Shown: positions 44,867-55,180, counted from the stretch's first letter. The stretch is DNA of 64,000 bases from Candidatus Zixiibacteriota bacterium (GCA_030668485.1 DAOUTW010000009.1:30532-94531); one strand, 5' to 3'. The notes: generated by a model not told the origin, from the sequence alone. Numbers and translations are program-made.

Positions 44867-45868
44867 ATGCGGGTAATTATCATCGGTGGAACGAGGTTTA
44901 TCGGCCCGGAAGTGGTCCGCCAGCTTTTGCGCCAGGGGCATGATATAACTGTTTTTCATCGTGGCGAAACCAGCGATGAACGGACGATCGGCGCTCGCCA
45001 TATTTTGGGTGATCGGGCCAATCTGGTCTCTTTCCGTGAACAATTTAAAAGCTTCCGCCCCGACCTGATCCTTGATATGTTCCCCTTTACCGAATTCGAC
45101 GCCCGTCTGCTGGTGGATACATTCCGGGGCATTGTTCCGCGCGTGGTCGCTATCAGTAGTATGGACGTTTATCGCGGTTACGGCGTTTTGTGGAACACCG
45201 AAAAAGGCCCGATCATGGAAACTCCTTTCACGGAGGATTCGCCGCTAAGGACCAGCAATCAACCTCATGGTGAGAATTTCGATAAAATCACGGTGGAAAA
45301 GATCGTGATGAACCAGTCTGATTTTCGCGGGACAATACTGCGCCTGCCGATGGTCTTTGGCAAAAACGACCGTCAGCACCGGCTTCACGAGTATCTGAAA
45401 CGGATGGACGACGGTCGGCCGATCATTCTTCTGGATGAGATGATGGCGGAATGGAAGTGGACGCGGGGTTATGTCGAAAATGTCGCGGCGGCGATTTGCA
45501 TGGCGATTGTCAATGGCAAAGCGGCCGGACAGATTTACAATGTCGGCGAGAAGCATACTTCGACCGAACTGGCCTGGATCGAGAAAATCGCCCGATGTGT
45601 CAGATGGCCGGGACGGATTGTGACCATGCCCGATGACGATCTCCCGGAACCTCTGCGATCGGAGTATAATTTTAAGCAGCATATGGAGTGCGACACCAGC
45701 CGTATCGGTAATGAACTCGGCTTCGTCAATCCGGTCAAATTCGAGGAGGCGATGATCAGGACGATTGAATGGGAGAGAAACAATCCGCCCGATAAAATCG
45801 ATCCTAAAGATTTCGATTATGGCGCTGAAGATGAAGCTCTTGAAACGTATGAATCGGCGAGGGCCTGA
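44867..45868 (+). CDS. SDR-family NAD-dependent epimerase/dehydratase-like protein
   Basis: 333 residues from ATG 44867, with GAGGGA six bases upstream (ATG 44861 has no spacing). The N-terminus GGTRFIGPEVVRQLLRQGH and FHRG match the atypical extended SDR group that includes CSP41-like proteins. The usual Y-x-x-x-K site is not intact: the aligned segment reads GENFDKITVEK with Phe where Tyr is expected. It could bind NAD(P) without epimerase activity, and the substrate is unknown. It is monocistronic and followed by a strong terminator at 45993. Confidence 0.78.
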   Translation: MRVIIIGGTRFIGPEVVRQLLRQGHDITVFHRGETSDERTIGARHILGDRANLVSFREQFKSFRPDLILDMFPFTEFDARLLVDTFRGIVPRVVAISSMDVYRGYGVLWNTEKGPIMETPFTEDSPLRTSNQPHGENFDKITVEKIVMNQSDFRGTILRLPMVFGKNDRQHRLHEYLKRMDDGRPIILLDEMMAEWKWTRGYVENVAAAICMAIVNGKAAGQIYNVGEKHTSTELAWIEKIARCVRWPGRIVTMPDDDLPEPLRSEYNFKQHMECDTSRIGNELGFVNPVKFEEAMIRTIEWERNNPPDKIDPKDFDYGAEDEALETYESARA

Positions 45869-45992
45869 TAAGAAATTCCGGTCGCAGCGGTCAATTTTCT
45901 AATCAGTATATAATTATTGCATCCCGGAGGGTGGTATATCGTATAAGGATTAGACCCCTCAATCGACAAAGGGATGTGTCTTAATATAAAAA

Positions 45993-46026
45993 CGCGGCGG
46001 ACAAGGATGTTCGCCGCGACTTTTTT
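45993..46026 (+). terminator. Rho-independent terminator
   Basis: Seven-base perfect stem CGCGGCG (45993-45999) and CGCCGCG (46012-46018), then a run of six Ts at 46021-46026. It follows the SDR gene and precedes the GNAT gene. Confidence 0.8.
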
Positions 46027-46093
46027 ATGCAATGGCGCGGCTTTATCGACCTGCCGATCTGGACATTCATCAAATGCAGTATTATCTTGCCGT

Positions 46094-46618
46094 ATGCGCA
46101 TAACTCCTGATGATATAATAATAAGGCCGCTTGATGACTCCGATTCCATCGAGGAATTGACCGACCTGCTGCATCGTGGCTACAAGGTCCTGGGCGATAT
46201 GGGACTGAGGTATATGGCAACGCATCAGGATGCCGACATGACCCGCAAGCGGATATCTCATGGGGAATGCTTTGTTGCTGTTTATCAGGACAAAATTATC
46301 GGGACGATTAATTTCTATCCGCCTGAATCTATCGGCGGGTCGCCCTGGCTGGACCGAGACGATGTCTGTGAATTCGGCCAGTTTGCGGTCGATCCCGAAT
46401 ATCAGGAAAACGGCATCGGGACGCGGATGATGAAATTTGTCGAGGATCATGCCCAATCCAAAGGTTTTCCCGAAATATGCCTCAACACCTCGGAAAAAGC
46501 CCCGCACCTGATCGAATGGTATACCAAACTCGGCTACCGCTTCATCGAACACGTCGACTGGGACCTCACCAACTACCGTAGTGTGATTTTGAGTAAAACC
46601 CTGACTCCTGAGAAGTGA
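46094..46618 (+). CDS. GNAT-family N-acetyltransferase
   Basis: 174 residues from ATG 46094. An upstream open frame to 45974 covers the terminator and is unlikely to be coding. GNAT motifs: VCEFGQFAVDPEYQENGIGT (motif A, acetyl-CoA pyrophosphate loop) and NTSEKAPHLIEWYTKLGYRF. The substrate cannot be told. It is about 22 kb from pseG and outside the polysaccharide locus, so it is not a strong PseH candidate. No clear ribosome site is visible. Confidence 0.85.
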   Translation: MRITPDDIIIRPLDDSDSIEELTDLLHRGYKVLGDMGLRYMATHQDADMTRKRISHGECFVAVYQDKIIGTINFYPPESIGGSPWLDRDDVCEFGQFAVDPEYQENGIGTRMMKFVEDHAQSKGFPEICLNTSEKAPHLIEWYTKLGYRFIEHVDWDLTNYRSVILSKTLTPEK

Positions 46619-46717
46619 TTCTACCACAATGGAGTGTACGCCACATGTCCACATGTGCCGCATGGCCCGGCAGATGAGGATCCGCCGCGGCGGACCGGGC
46701 ACGAAGCATGGTCATCC

Positions 46718-46748
46718 GCGCGACAGCCAAAAACAGGCTTCGCCTGTG
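46718..46748 (-). repeat. GGCTGTCGC hairpin repeat unit
   Basis: On the minus strand it reads CAGGCGAAGCCTG, then TTTTT, then GGCTGTCGC. The same pieces recur in the arrays after fumC and before the TPR gene. Confidence 0.6.
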
Positions 46749-46945
46749 ATATGTGATTCCCATTCTATTAAAAACACCTGATCTTATAAACGAAATTAGG
46801 AATTGCGGCTCAAACACGGTCGGATCGGTGGAAATCAAATAATCTTTGCCGCTGGTTGGTTTTTGTCGTATATTTCCCAGTTCGGGCACAGGCAGAAGCC
46901 TGTTTTTATGGGCGGAAGTGATGCTTATAAAATCGATCCGACTTT

Positions 46946-47011
46946 GTAGGGGCCGTTCGTGAACGGCCCAGGGCGGCAACCAGGCCCTTGCCTGTCACGA
47001 GCCGCCCCTAC
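46946..47011. repeat. Palindromic intergenic element with GTAGGGGC ends
   Basis: Ends GTAGGGGC (46946-46953) and GCCCCTAC (47004-47011) are inverted repeats. The interior holds a second perfect palindrome, GGCCGTTC-GT-GAACGGCC (46951-46968). The form is that of a REP/MITE-like repeat. Confidence 0.6.
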
Positions 47012-47091
47012 AATAGAAATTGACCATAATTCTATGTTGCGGCAGGTCTTGGTCTGCCACGGCGGATAACGCTGAATGAATAAGGAACAAC

Positions 47092-49917
47092 ATGGCTGAA
47101 TCGCAGTATCTATATATAAAAGGGGCGCGGGAACATAACCTGAAAAATATCTCTATCAAACTGCCCCGCAACAAATTAACTGTCATCACCGGATTGTCCG
47201 GATCGGGCAAATCATCGCTGGCGTTCGATACTATCTATGCCGAAGGGCAGCGCCGGTACGTCGAATCGCTCTCGGCCTACGCCCGGCAGTTTCTGGGCCT
47301 GATGGAAAAGCCGGATGTCGATTTTATCGAGGGCCTCTCCCCGGCGATTTCGATCGAACAGCGTTCCTCGGGCCGCAATCCCCGCTCCACAGTCGGTACA
47401 GTAACCGAGATTTACGATTACCTGAGGCTGCTTTTCGCCCGGATCGGTATTCCGCATTGCTTCAAATGCGGCAAACCGATCACTCAGCAATCAGTGACTC
47501 AGATTGTCGATTCGATTATGTCGTTTGATGAGGGCACCAAGATAATTGTCCTGGCGCCGCTGGTGCGGGGCCGCAAAGGGGAACACCGGGAAATTATCGA
47601 CGATGCCCGCAAGCAGGGTTTTGTTCGGCTGCGGGTCGATGGCGAAATTTATGAAGTCGACGACGAAATCGAACTTGAGAAAAAGAAAAAGCATACGGTC
47701 GAGGCGGTTGTCGACCGGCTGGTGATCAAACCCCGCTCGGCCCGGAGATTGGCCGATTCGATCGATACGGCGCTCAAGGTCGCCAACGGAACCGTCATCA
47801 TTCAGGCTAACGATAAGGAATATCTCTTTTCCGAGCAATACGCCTGCCTAGATTGCAATATTTCGTATGAGGAACCGACGCCCCGTTTGTTTTCATTCAA
47901 TTCCCCCTATGGCGCTTGCGAGGTTTGTAGCGGTCTCGGCACCAAAATGGAGGTCGATCCCGGCCTGGTGGTGCCGGATATGGCAAAGTCGATTTTGGAA
48001 GGCGCCATTGTTCCCTGGGCCTCCGATTCGGCCAACTGGTATAGGTATATGCTGAGAGGTGTCGCCGACCACTTTAAATTCAAGTTGACGACGCCGTTTG
48101 AAAAGCTGTCGAAAAAGGTCCAGCATGCGATCATGTTTGGATCTGGTCGGGAAAAGATACATTTTCATTATGAGCATGCCAATGGGCGCGGTTCGGGCGA
48201 TTATGAGGCGGTGTTCGAGGGTGTCGTGCGGCAGTTGGAACGCCGTTACCGGCAAACCGAATCGGATGGTATCCGGTCATGGATCGAAAATTTCATGTCG
48301 ATTTCGCCCTGCCCCGAATGTGAGGGAACCCGCCTGAAAAAGGAAGCGCTCTCGATCCTGGTCGGCAACATTAACATCCGGGAATTGACCGATATGTCGA
48401 TCAAGGAGAGCAAGCGATTCTTTGAAAAGTTGAAGCTGACCAAAACACAAGAATTGATCGCGCGGCAGATACTCAAGGAATTGCGAGAACGACTCGGTTT
48501 CCTGGTCAATGTCGGGCTCGATTATTTGACCTTATCGCGGCCTGCTGCGACGTTGTCAGGCGGTGAGGCGCAGCGAATCAGGCTGGCGACACAGATCGGA
48601 TCGCGGTTGGTGGGAGTGCTCTATATCCTCGATGAACCGTCGATCGGATTACATCAGCGCGACAACCATCGCCTGCTTTCTACATTGACCGAACTGCGCG
48701 ACCTCGGCAATACCGTCCTGGTAGTGGAACATGACCGCGACACGATTATGGCGGCCGATTATGTCGTCGACCTCGGTCCCGGCGCGGGCAAAAAGGGCGG
48801 CGAAATTGTCGCCGCGGGAAAACCGGCACAGATCAAACGAAATTCAAAATCATTGACCGGATTGTATTTATCCGGGAAAAAGAAAATCCCTATTCCGAAA
48901 AAACGGGTCAACGGCAACGGCAAGCATTTAAAATTGATCAAAGCTTCCGGCAATAATTTGCGCGATGTTACCGTTGAGATACCGCTCGGATTATTTATTT
49001 GCATCACCGGCGTTTCCGGATCGGGTAAATCGACTCTGATCAATGAGACTCTTTATCGTATTTTGGCTCGCAATTTTTACAACTCCCGACAGGCGCCGCT
49101 TCCATACGAAAGTATCAAAGGGCTGGAACATTTCGACAAGGTGATCGATATCAATCAGTCACCGATCGGGCGGACACCGCGATCCAATCCGGCAACTTAT
49201 ACCGGAACCTTCACGCCGATTCGTGACCTGTTTGCCAACCTGCCGGAATCGAAGGCGCGAGGGTATCTGCCGGGGCGGTTTTCATTTAATGTCAAAGGCG
49301 GCCGATGCGAGGCCTGCCAGGGTGACGGAATCAAGAAAATCGAGATGCACTTTTTGCCCGATGTTTATGTTCCCTGCGAGGTATGCGAAGGAAAACGGTA
49401 TAATCGTGAGACCCTGGAGATTACCTTCAAGGGAAAAAACATTGCCAATGTTCTCGATATGACCGTCGATGAGGCGCTCGATTTCTTCACCAATATTCCG
49501 CTGATCAAACGCAAACTGACGACTGTAAAAAGCGTCGGGCTGGGATATATCCACCTCGGCCAACAGGCGACGACCCTGTCCGGAGGTGAGGCGCAGCGGG
49601 TGAAGCTATCGACTGAGCTGTCCAAGATCGCCACCGGCAAGACCATCTATATTCTTGACGAGCCGACCACCGGTTTGCATTTTGAAGACATCCGAATGCT
49701 TTTGAATGTTTTGCAAACTCTGGTGGAGCGGGGTAATACCGTTTTGGTGATCGAACACAATCTTGATGTTATCAAAACCGCCGACCATATCATTGATCTC
49801 GGCCCCGAGGGCGGCGACGATGGCGGCACGATAGTCGCGACCGGCACGCCGGAGGAAATTGCCAAAGTCAAAAAATCATACACCGGCCAATTTCTTAAGC
49901 AGATACTGGGGGGATGA
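47092..49917 (+). CDS. uvrA: Excinuclease ABC subunit A
   Basis: 941 residues, full length. Two ABC ATPase modules: Walker [15 protein letters not shown] (near 32) and [15 protein letters not shown] (near 640), with signature motifs LSGGEAQRI and [11 protein letters not shown]. Zinc-binding Cys pairs occur in CLDC/CEVC, CPEC and [21 protein letters not shown]. UvrA finds damaged DNA and loads UvrB in nucleotide excision repair. GGAAC precedes the ATG. The next gene starts immediately after its stop. Confidence 0.97.
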   Translation: MAESQYLYIKGAREHNLKNISIKLPRNKLTVITGLSGSGKSSLAFDTIYAEGQRRYVESLSAYARQFLGLMEKPDVDFIEGLSPAISIEQRSSGRNPRSTVGTVTEIYDYLRLLFARIGIPHCFKCGKPITQQSVTQIVDSIMSFDEGTKIIVLAPLVRGRKGEHREIIDDARKQGFVRLRVDGEIYEVDDEIELEKKKKHTVEAVVDRLVIKPRSARRLADSIDTALKVANGTVIIQANDKEYLFSEQYACLDCNISYEEPTPRLFSFNSPYGACEVCSGLGTKMEVDPGLVVPDMAKSILEGAIVPWASDSANWYRYMLRGVADHFKFKLTTPFEKLSKKVQHAIMFGSGREKIHFHYEHANGRGSGDYEAVFEGVVRQLERRYRQTESDGIRSWIENFMSISPCPECEGTRLKKEALSILVGNINIRELTDMSIKESKRFFEKLKLTKTQELIARQILKELRERLGFLVNVGLDYLTLSRPAATLSGGEAQRIRLATQIGSRLVGVLYILDEPSIGLHQRDNHRLLSTLTELRDLGNTVLVVEHDRDTIMAADYVVDLGPGAGKKGGEIVAAGKPAQIKRNSKSLTGLYLSGKKKIPIPKKRVNGNGKHLKLIKASGNNLRDVTVEIPLGLFICITGVSGSGKSTLINETLYRILARNFYNSRQAPLPYESIKGLEHFDKVIDINQSPIGRTPRSNPATYTGTFTPIRDLFANLPESKARGYLPGRFSFNVKGGRCEACQGDGIKKIEMHFLPDVYVPCEVCEGKRYNRETLEITFKGKNIANVLDMTVDEALDFFTNIPLIKRKLTTVKSVGLGYIHLGQQATTLSGGEAQRVKLSTELSKIATGKTIYILDEPTTGLHFEDIRMLLNVLQTLVERGNTVLVIEHNLDVIKTADHIIDLGPEGGDDGGTIVATGTPEEIAKVKKSYTGQFLKQILGG

Positions 49918-50766
49918 GTGGACTTAACTCAAAAACTAGATTTAAAACTATCCGATTTCCTAACGCTATTGCATGTTTTAAAATCATTCGGCAACGATAG
50001 AGGGCCTTGTACAATTGATAATGCTGAATTGGTTCATGCCATAGAGGGTTTAACTCTAAAACACTTTTTGCATTGTACATCTGTTTATCAATTAGCTAAA
50101 GGAGTTGATATACCTGCACTAAGTATCAAATATTTGGATGGGGCTTCAATCAATACTCTCACACGATGTGCAATGGAGTCGTTTCTCGTTTTTCACTATA
50201 ATTTCGTATCCCCTAAATCGACGGAAGAATGCCTATTAAGATATTATGCATGGTGTATAAAAGATTTAAGCACAAAAAAGGAGTTAGAGCCCCTTACGGA
50301 ATGGGGGCGAGAGCAGCATCAAAAAATGCTTCTGGAATTGGACCGATTTAAAAAGCTAATTCAGCAGAATAAACACTTCCCTGAATTTTCAGATAAGCAA
50401 AAAAGGATTCTGTTGGATCGAGGCGAGTGGCCATTGTGGGATGCGACAAATGGTAAACGGCTTTCATGGGAAAAACTGGCCGTTGCGGCAGGATTAAATG
50501 GCTCCAACTTTAAACACTTTTATTCTATAATATGTGGTTATGCGCATTCATCCTATTGGAGTATGGTTCAACTTCATTCTATTACATCAAAGGACGAAGA
50601 AAAATGGATTTGCTTAGGTACTATTTCTTTTTTGGAAATTATAATGGCTTTTATGATTAAATCTTGCGGAATCATATTTCCTGCTTTTGAGGAAAGATAC
50701 AGCAAGCAGCCGAAAACTGTAGATTTGATCGAGGTTTTGTATGAAATTGGCCAAAAACATTCATGA
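49918..50766 (+). CDS. AT-rich hypothetical protein, DUF5677-like
   Basis: 282 residues from GTG 49918, directly after the uvrA stop with GGGGGGA upstream. Mostly helical and without signal or membrane spans. The pattern of helices with RCAMESFLVFHYNF and a later HFYSIICGYAHSSYW (His in a conserved late helix) resembles DUF5677-type proteins, but this is tentative. Base composition is clearly more AT-rich than uvrA and fumC, with many Lys AAA and Ile/Leu AT-ending codons, which suggests recent acquisition. The function is unknown. Confidence 0.65.
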   Translation: MDLTQKLDLKLSDFLTLLHVLKSFGNDRGPCTIDNAELVHAIEGLTLKHFLHCTSVYQLAKGVDIPALSIKYLDGASINTLTRCAMESFLVFHYNFVSPKSTEECLLRYYAWCIKDLSTKKELEPLTEWGREQHQKMLLELDRFKKLIQQNKHFPEFSDKQKRILLDRGEWPLWDATNGKRLSWEKLAVAAGLNGSNFKHFYSIICGYAHSSYWSMVQLHSITSKDEEKWICLGTISFLEIIMAFMIKSCGIIFPAFEERYSKQPKTVDLIEVLYEIGQKHS

Positions 50767-50767
50767 G

Positions 50768-50796
50768 TTGATATATATGGCCTATATTAGTAATAA
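50768..50796 (+). promoter_or_regulatory. Possible promoter of the GT-C gene
   Basis: TTGATA (50768-50773), a 17-bp spacer and TAATAA (50791-50796), 18 bases before the ATG at 50815. The -35 and -10 boxes are moderate, in an AT-rich stretch that makes chance matches likely. Confidence 0.3.
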
Positions 50797-50814
50797 CGGA
50801 TAGGCTAATCACAA

Positions 50815-52719
50815 ATGCGAAAAATAAAAATTGCATACTTACCCGTATTTCAGGTAATACTCCTATTCATTCTTGCCATAATCCTCCTCCGCAGCGCCTG
50901 GCTGTGTGATGATGCTTATATCTCCCTGAGGACGGTCGATAATTTCGTCAACGGCTTTGGCCTGACATGGAATGTCGCCGAACGGGTTCAGGCGTTTACT
51001 CATCCCCTGTGGGTACTTCTGATCACTCCCTTCTATGCCATTACCAGTGAAGTCTATTTTACCGTCATGATAATCTCAATCGTCCTCTCTCTGGCGGTAG
51101 TATCTTTTTTTGCTTTCAAAATCGCCCGCACAACTTCAACGGCGATACTGGGATTGCTGGCCCTGTCTCTCTCGACGGCTTTTATCGATTTTTCCACCTC
51201 GGGATTGGAAAACCCCCTTACCTTTCTGATCATGGCCTTGTTTTTATACATTTATTTCAAAAGAAAACATGATCTTCGGACCCTGAGGCTTCTGTCTCTA
51301 ATCGCCTCTTTAGGCGCTGTCAATCGGCTGGATACGATTTTGCTTTTCCTTCCCATGCTGGTATATGTTTTCTGGTCAAACCGCGGCGGAAAGGCTATTG
51401 TCGTTACCCTGATCGGTTTCACTCCCCTTATCTCGTGGGAATTATTTTCTCTCATATATTACGGCTTCCCCTTCCCCAACACCGCCTATGCCAAACTCAG
51501 CACCGGTCTGGGTCAAATAGAGGTATGGCAGCAGGGGCTGCAATACATTATTTATTCGCTCCGGACCGACCCGGTCACGGTTATTGTTATCCTCAGCGGG
51601 ATAATTTTCCCCTTTGTCGTTCGTCAACGAAGATTGATGATGCCTGCCATCGCTGTATTTCTTTACCTGCTGTATATAATAAACATCGGCGGATGCTTCA
51701 TGGCTGGACGATATCTGGCCGCGCCGCTTCTCACTGCGGTAGTGCTTCTAAGTCAATACCGGAAAATTCCGGCGGTATTGCTGGTTCTGTGGGCGGGATT
51801 GATTCTCGTCACGGGATTAACATCGCAGGACTCCCCGGTTTATGCCAGTAATGACGACAAGGGGAATTATGATAATATCCGTCATGGCGTGGTCCAGGAG
51901 CGTGACTGGTATATTCCAACTCACGGCCTGATGAATATCTTAACATCGGACAAAACGCCGCAACACCACTGGATTGAGGAGGGGCTGCAGGCACGCCGGG
52001 ATGGACTGACTTACCTGCCCCATGCTGCTGTTGGTATGGTTGGCTTCTATGCCGGACCGCAGGTTTATATTCTTGATATCTACGCCATCACCGATCCTCT
52101 GCTGGCGCGGTTGCCGATGAACCCTTACCTGTCGTATCGAATCGGCCACTTCGGGAGATTAGTTCCGGCCGGATACAAGCGAAGCATCGTCACCGGAGAA
52201 AACCATATAAACAATCCCTCTCTGAGCGAATATTACGACAAACTGGTCCTCCTGACCCGGGGTGATATATTCGGTTTGACAAGGTTTATCGAAATCGCCA
52301 AATTCAATCTTGGCTGGTACGATCATCTCATCGACAAATACAACTCTCCTCATCTGATACAGGTCAACCTCGAAGATATCAGCGAGCCGAGACATGAGGG
52401 TGTGATAGGTATCTATACCAACAATTTCTTCTTCCATCCACAGGGTATTGAGGTCATTCTGGACCGGGTATGCCATGCGCCGAAATTCGAGTTCAGCCGC
52501 CACCCCAATAATGGTCTGCGGGTCGAGTTCATTCTGGCCGGTGAACAACTAGCCTCGGGTGTAATACCGGACCCCGCCGGTCGACCCGGGACTTTTTTGA
52601 CCACTGTGGTCACCATCCCGGAGAATATCATTGAACGAGGATATGACAAAATTAAATTCACTCCGGCAGGCAATTCCGGGGGATACAATAGCATAGGACA
52701 TCTGCGGCTGATTGACTGA
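50815..52719 (+). CDS. GT-C type membrane glycosyltransferase
   Basis: 634 residues. About ten membrane helices in the first 370 residues, then a soluble C-terminal domain of about 260 residues. The first periplasmic loop has CDDAYISLRTVDNF, the acidic pair typical of GT-C enzymes of the ArnT/AftB/PMT type, followed by TWNVAERVQAFTHPLW. Such enzymes use polyprenyl-linked sugars to glycosylate lipids, glycans or proteins in the periplasm. Acceptor and sugar are unknown. It is separated from the main polysaccharide locus by uvrA. Confidence 0.75.
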   Translation: MRKIKIAYLPVFQVILLFILAIILLRSAWLCDDAYISLRTVDNFVNGFGLTWNVAERVQAFTHPLWVLLITPFYAITSEVYFTVMIISIVLSLAVVSFFAFKIARTTSTAILGLLALSLSTAFIDFSTSGLENPLTFLIMALFLYIYFKRKHDLRTLRLLSLIASLGAVNRLDTILLFLPMLVYVFWSNRGGKAIVVTLIGFTPLISWELFSLIYYGFPFPNTAYAKLSTGLGQIEVWQQGLQYIIYSLRTDPVTVIVILSGIIFPFVVRQRRLMMPAIAVFLYLLYIINIGGCFMAGRYLAAPLLTAVVLLSQYRKIPAVLLVLWAGLILVTGLTSQDSPVYASNDDKGNYDNIRHGVVQERDWYIPTHGLMNILTSDKTPQHHWIEEGLQARRDGLTYLPHAAVGMVGFYAGPQVYILDIYAITDPLLARLPMNPYLSYRIGHFGRLVPAGYKRSIVTGENHINNPSLSEYYDKLVLLTRGDIFGLTRFIEIAKFNLGWYDHLIDKYNSPHLIQVNLEDISEPRHEGVIGIYTNNFFFHPQGIEVILDRVCHAPKFEFSRHPNNGLRVEFILAGEQLASGVIPDPAGRPGTFLTTVVTIPENIIERGYDKIKFTPAGNSGGYNSIGHLRLID

Positions 52720-52796
52720 AGCCTTATAAAAAACGTCCTGATTTCTGACCTGGTCCGTTTATCTCATTAAATATACAGTAATTCCCCGGTAGCATA

Positions 52797-52825
52797 TTGA
52801 CGCGGCGGTTGGGAATTTGTATTTT
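52797..52825 (+). promoter_or_regulatory. Predicted promoter of fumC
   Basis: TTGACG (52797-52802), a 17-bp spacer and TATTTT (52820-52825). The start near 52832 gives a leader of about 144 nt before the fumC ATG. Confidence 0.5.
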
Positions 52826-52975
52826 GTCGGTTCAGCAGGTGGGTCATGATTTAGAGAAATCATAGTGACGCGCTCAGGCCGCACCCCGGCCGGGCGGCGC
52901 CAAAAATATATTTGGTTATGACAGATCCCCTCACGGGGGATCGCAACGGCCTCCCGGTCGTGAAAGGAGACAGCA

Positions 52976-54373
52976 ATGGCTGATGCAAAAATCCGTGTCG
53001 AAAAAGACACTATGGGTGAAATACAGGTTCCCGCCGACCGTTATTGGGGAGCGCAGACGCAGCGCTCTTTTGAAAATTTCAAAATCGGCTACGACCGTAT
53101 GCCGCGCGAAATCATCCGCGCCTTCGGTATCCTCAAAAAAGGCGCGGCCCTCGCCAACGCCGATCTCGGCGTCCTGCCGCAGGACAAGGCCGACCTGATC
53201 AGCAAAGCAGCCGATGAGGTCATCGAGGGGAAACTCGACGACCATTTCCCGCTGGTTGTCTGGCAAACCGGTTCCGGTACCCAAAGCAATATGAACAGTA
53301 ACGAGGTGATCGCCAACCGCGCTATCGAGATGGCCGGCGGCGAACTCGGTTCCAAAAAGCCGATCCATCCCAATGACGATGTCAATAAAAGCCAGTCCTC
53401 CAATGATGTCTTCCCCACCGCCATGCATATCGCCGCCACCGAGGAAATCACCCACCGCCTCCTCCCGGCAATGAAAAAGCTTCACACCACTCTGCTCGAA
53501 AAAGAAAAAGCCTATAAGGATATCGTCAAAGTCGGACGCACCCATCTTATGGATGCCGTGCCGTTGACTTTGGGACAGGAATTTTCCGGTTACCGTCAAC
53601 AAATCGAGTACGCCATTGAACGGGTCGAAGAATCCCTGAAATATCTCAAGGAACTGGCCCAGGGCGGCACCGCCGTCGGGACCGGCCTGAATACTCATCG
53701 CGACTTTGCCGTCAAGGTCGCCGAAAAAATCGCCGGCCTGACCGGACTCGATTTTGTCACTGCTCCGAATAAATTCGAGGCTCTGGCCGCGCACGATGCT
53801 ATCGTTTACGGCCACGGCGCCCTCAAGACTCTGGCCTGCTCGCTCATGAAGCTGGCTAACGATATCCGCTGGCTGGGCAGCGGCCCTCGCTGCGGACTCG
53901 GTGAGTTGTCATTACCCGCCAATGAGCCGGGCAGTTCCATCATGCCGGGCAAGGTCAATCCAACCCAATGCGAAGCCATGACCATGGTCTGCGCGCAGGT
54001 GATGGGCAACGACGTCGCCATCAATGTCGGCGGTCTTTCCGGAAACTTCGAATTGAATGTCTTCAAGCCGGTCATGATTCACAATTTCCTCCATTCGGTG
54101 CGCATATTGTCCGGGACCATGAATATGTTCGTCGAAAAATGTCTGGCCGGTGTCGAGCCGAACCGGGACATTATCGATAACCATAAAGCCAACACCCTGA
54201 TGCTGGTGACGGCGCTCAATCCGCATATCGGATACGACAACGCCGCCAAGATCGCCAAAAAGGCTCATACCGACGGCAAGACCCTTAAAGAGGTCGCGGT
54301 CGAATTGGGCTTGCTGACAGCCGAGGAATTCGACGAAAAGGTCCGCCCGGAAAACATGATAGCCCCCAAGTGA
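52976..54373 (+). CDS. fumC: Class II fumarate hydratase
   Basis: 465 residues. Fumarase C signatures: [12 protein letters not shown] near the start, [14 protein letters not shown], the [11 protein letters not shown] segment, and the active-site loop [17 protein letters not shown]. It interconverts fumarate and malate in the TCA cycle and needs no iron-sulfur cluster. AAAGGAGA precedes the ATG. A hairpin-repeat array and a strong terminator follow. Confidence 0.97.
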   Translation: MADAKIRVEKDTMGEIQVPADRYWGAQTQRSFENFKIGYDRMPREIIRAFGILKKGAALANADLGVLPQDKADLISKAADEVIEGKLDDHFPLVVWQTGSGTQSNMNSNEVIANRAIEMAGGELGSKKPIHPNDDVNKSQSSNDVFPTAMHIAATEEITHRLLPAMKKLHTTLLEKEKAYKDIVKVGRTHLMDAVPLTLGQEFSGYRQQIEYAIERVEESLKYLKELAQGGTAVGTGLNTHRDFAVKVAEKIAGLTGLDFVTAPNKFEALAAHDAIVYGHGALKTLACSLMKLANDIRWLGSGPRCGLGELSLPANEPGSSIMPGKVNPTQCEAMTMVCAQVMGNDVAINVGGLSGNFELNVFKPVMIHNFLHSVRILSGTMNMFVEKCLAGVEPNRDIIDNHKANTLMLVTALNPHIGYDNAAKIAKKAHTDGKTLKEVAVELGLLTAEEFDEKVRPENMIAPK

Positions 54374-54391
54374 CGGCAGGGGCCGCTCTTA

Positions 54392-54540
54392 GGCTGTCGC
54401 GGTGGCAAAGGCCACTTTTGGGCTGTCGCCAGGCAAAAGCCTGTTTTTGGCTGTCGCCAGAATGACCGGCAGAGACCGGGTTTTGGCTGTCGCGGTGGCA
54501 GAAGCCACTCTTTCGCTGTCGCCAGGCTGACCAACCGAAA
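54392..54540 (+). repeat. Array of GGCTGTCGC hairpin units
   Basis: GGCTGTCGC starts at 54392, 54421, 54449 and 54485, with a variant at 54514 (spacings 29, 28, 36 and 29). Each is followed by a short inverted repeat of changing sequence (GTGGC/GCCAC, AGGC/GCCT, CCGG/CCGG, GTGGC/GCCAC) and, in the first four, a T-rich run. The constant part is the spacer while the hairpin arms vary in a compensatory way. Confidence 0.7.
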
Positions 54541-54549
54541 TACCTGTAG

Positions 54550-54580
54550 GGCAGGATCCGTGTGATCCTGCCTTTTTTTT
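54550..54580 (+). terminator. Rho-independent terminator after fumC
   Basis: Perfect nine-base stem GGCAGGATC (54550-54558) and GATCCTGCC (54564-54572), five-base loop, then eight Ts. It lies about 180 bases beyond the fumC stop, behind the hairpin array. Confidence 0.8.
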
Positions 54581-55114
54581 CGCTACCGTGATTGGAGTAC
54601 CTCTTCGTACGCCAGCAAACCTGATGGCAGACGGTGACGCAAGCCAGCCACGAGGCAGGTAAGTGTATGTATTTTACATACACCCGTCCTCATTTTATAT
54701 CCCATAACGGAATGTTGCACTTGGAGTTGCGAGAGATTTGGCTTTGTTTGCTCATTTTTAAAGAAATTTCTTTCCCTGGCGTCTTTTTCTGCCCCGCAAT
54801 CGGTTGCCTTGGTTGTGCGGCAATGGTTTAAGGTTCGTTTTTCATATTTATAGTTTTTCCTTTCTTTGGCTTTGGCTGGAATTTTCTTTTCGGTTGCACG
54901 CATCGGTATTATCTCCTTGAATGATCAGGTTCAATTATTATCTGTTCCGCAGGGTCCTTCCCATCTTTGTATTCTCGCCACTGACATCGCATCCTCCATT
55001 CCAGTCTTCTACTATAGAGTGCGGTTTAGGAATCAACATTGATTCTATGTCGAAATTGTGTATATTTGAAATAGTGTCACGCAGGGACAGGCATCACAAG
55101 GTATCGACATCAAA

Positions 55115-55180
55115 GTGACAGGCAGGCAAAAGCCTGTTTTTGGCTGTCGCCAGGCGGCAGGGCCGCTTTTGGGCTGACGC
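55115..55180 (+). repeat. Second copy of the GGCTGTCGC hairpin array
   Basis: CAGGCAAAAGCCTG plus TTTTT, then GGCTGTCGC (55142), a GCGGC/GCCGC hairpin with a T-run, then GGCTGACGC (55172). It lies 60 bases upstream of the TPR gene. Confidence 0.6.

Larger units (their letters stand above)
46619..47091. repeat. Intergenic region with hairpin repeats upstream of uvrA
   Basis: 473 bp without a supported gene. It contains several hairpin elements. CACATGT CC ACATGTG lies near 46636-46651. A copy of the GGCTGTCGC-plus-hairpin family is on the minus strand at 46718-46748. CAGGC/GCCTG with a T-run is at 46889-46907. A 66-bp element with GTAGGGGC/GCCCCTAC ends is at 46946-47011. No convincing promoter was found for uvrA. 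Confidence 0.6.

Noticed and set aside
45974..46093. Upstream extension of the GNAT gene to 45974
   Set aside because: The extension runs through a clear terminator and adds 40 residues unrelated to the GNAT fold. ATG 46094 starts at the domain.
46094..46618. GNAT protein as the missing PseH
   Set aside because: It lies outside the locus behind a terminator, and its motifs do not point to PseH. Kept only as a general GNAT.
54583..54903. 106-residue minus-strand frame after fumC
   Set aside because: Low-complexity, basic and unlike a protein family. It lies among repeats without ribosome site.
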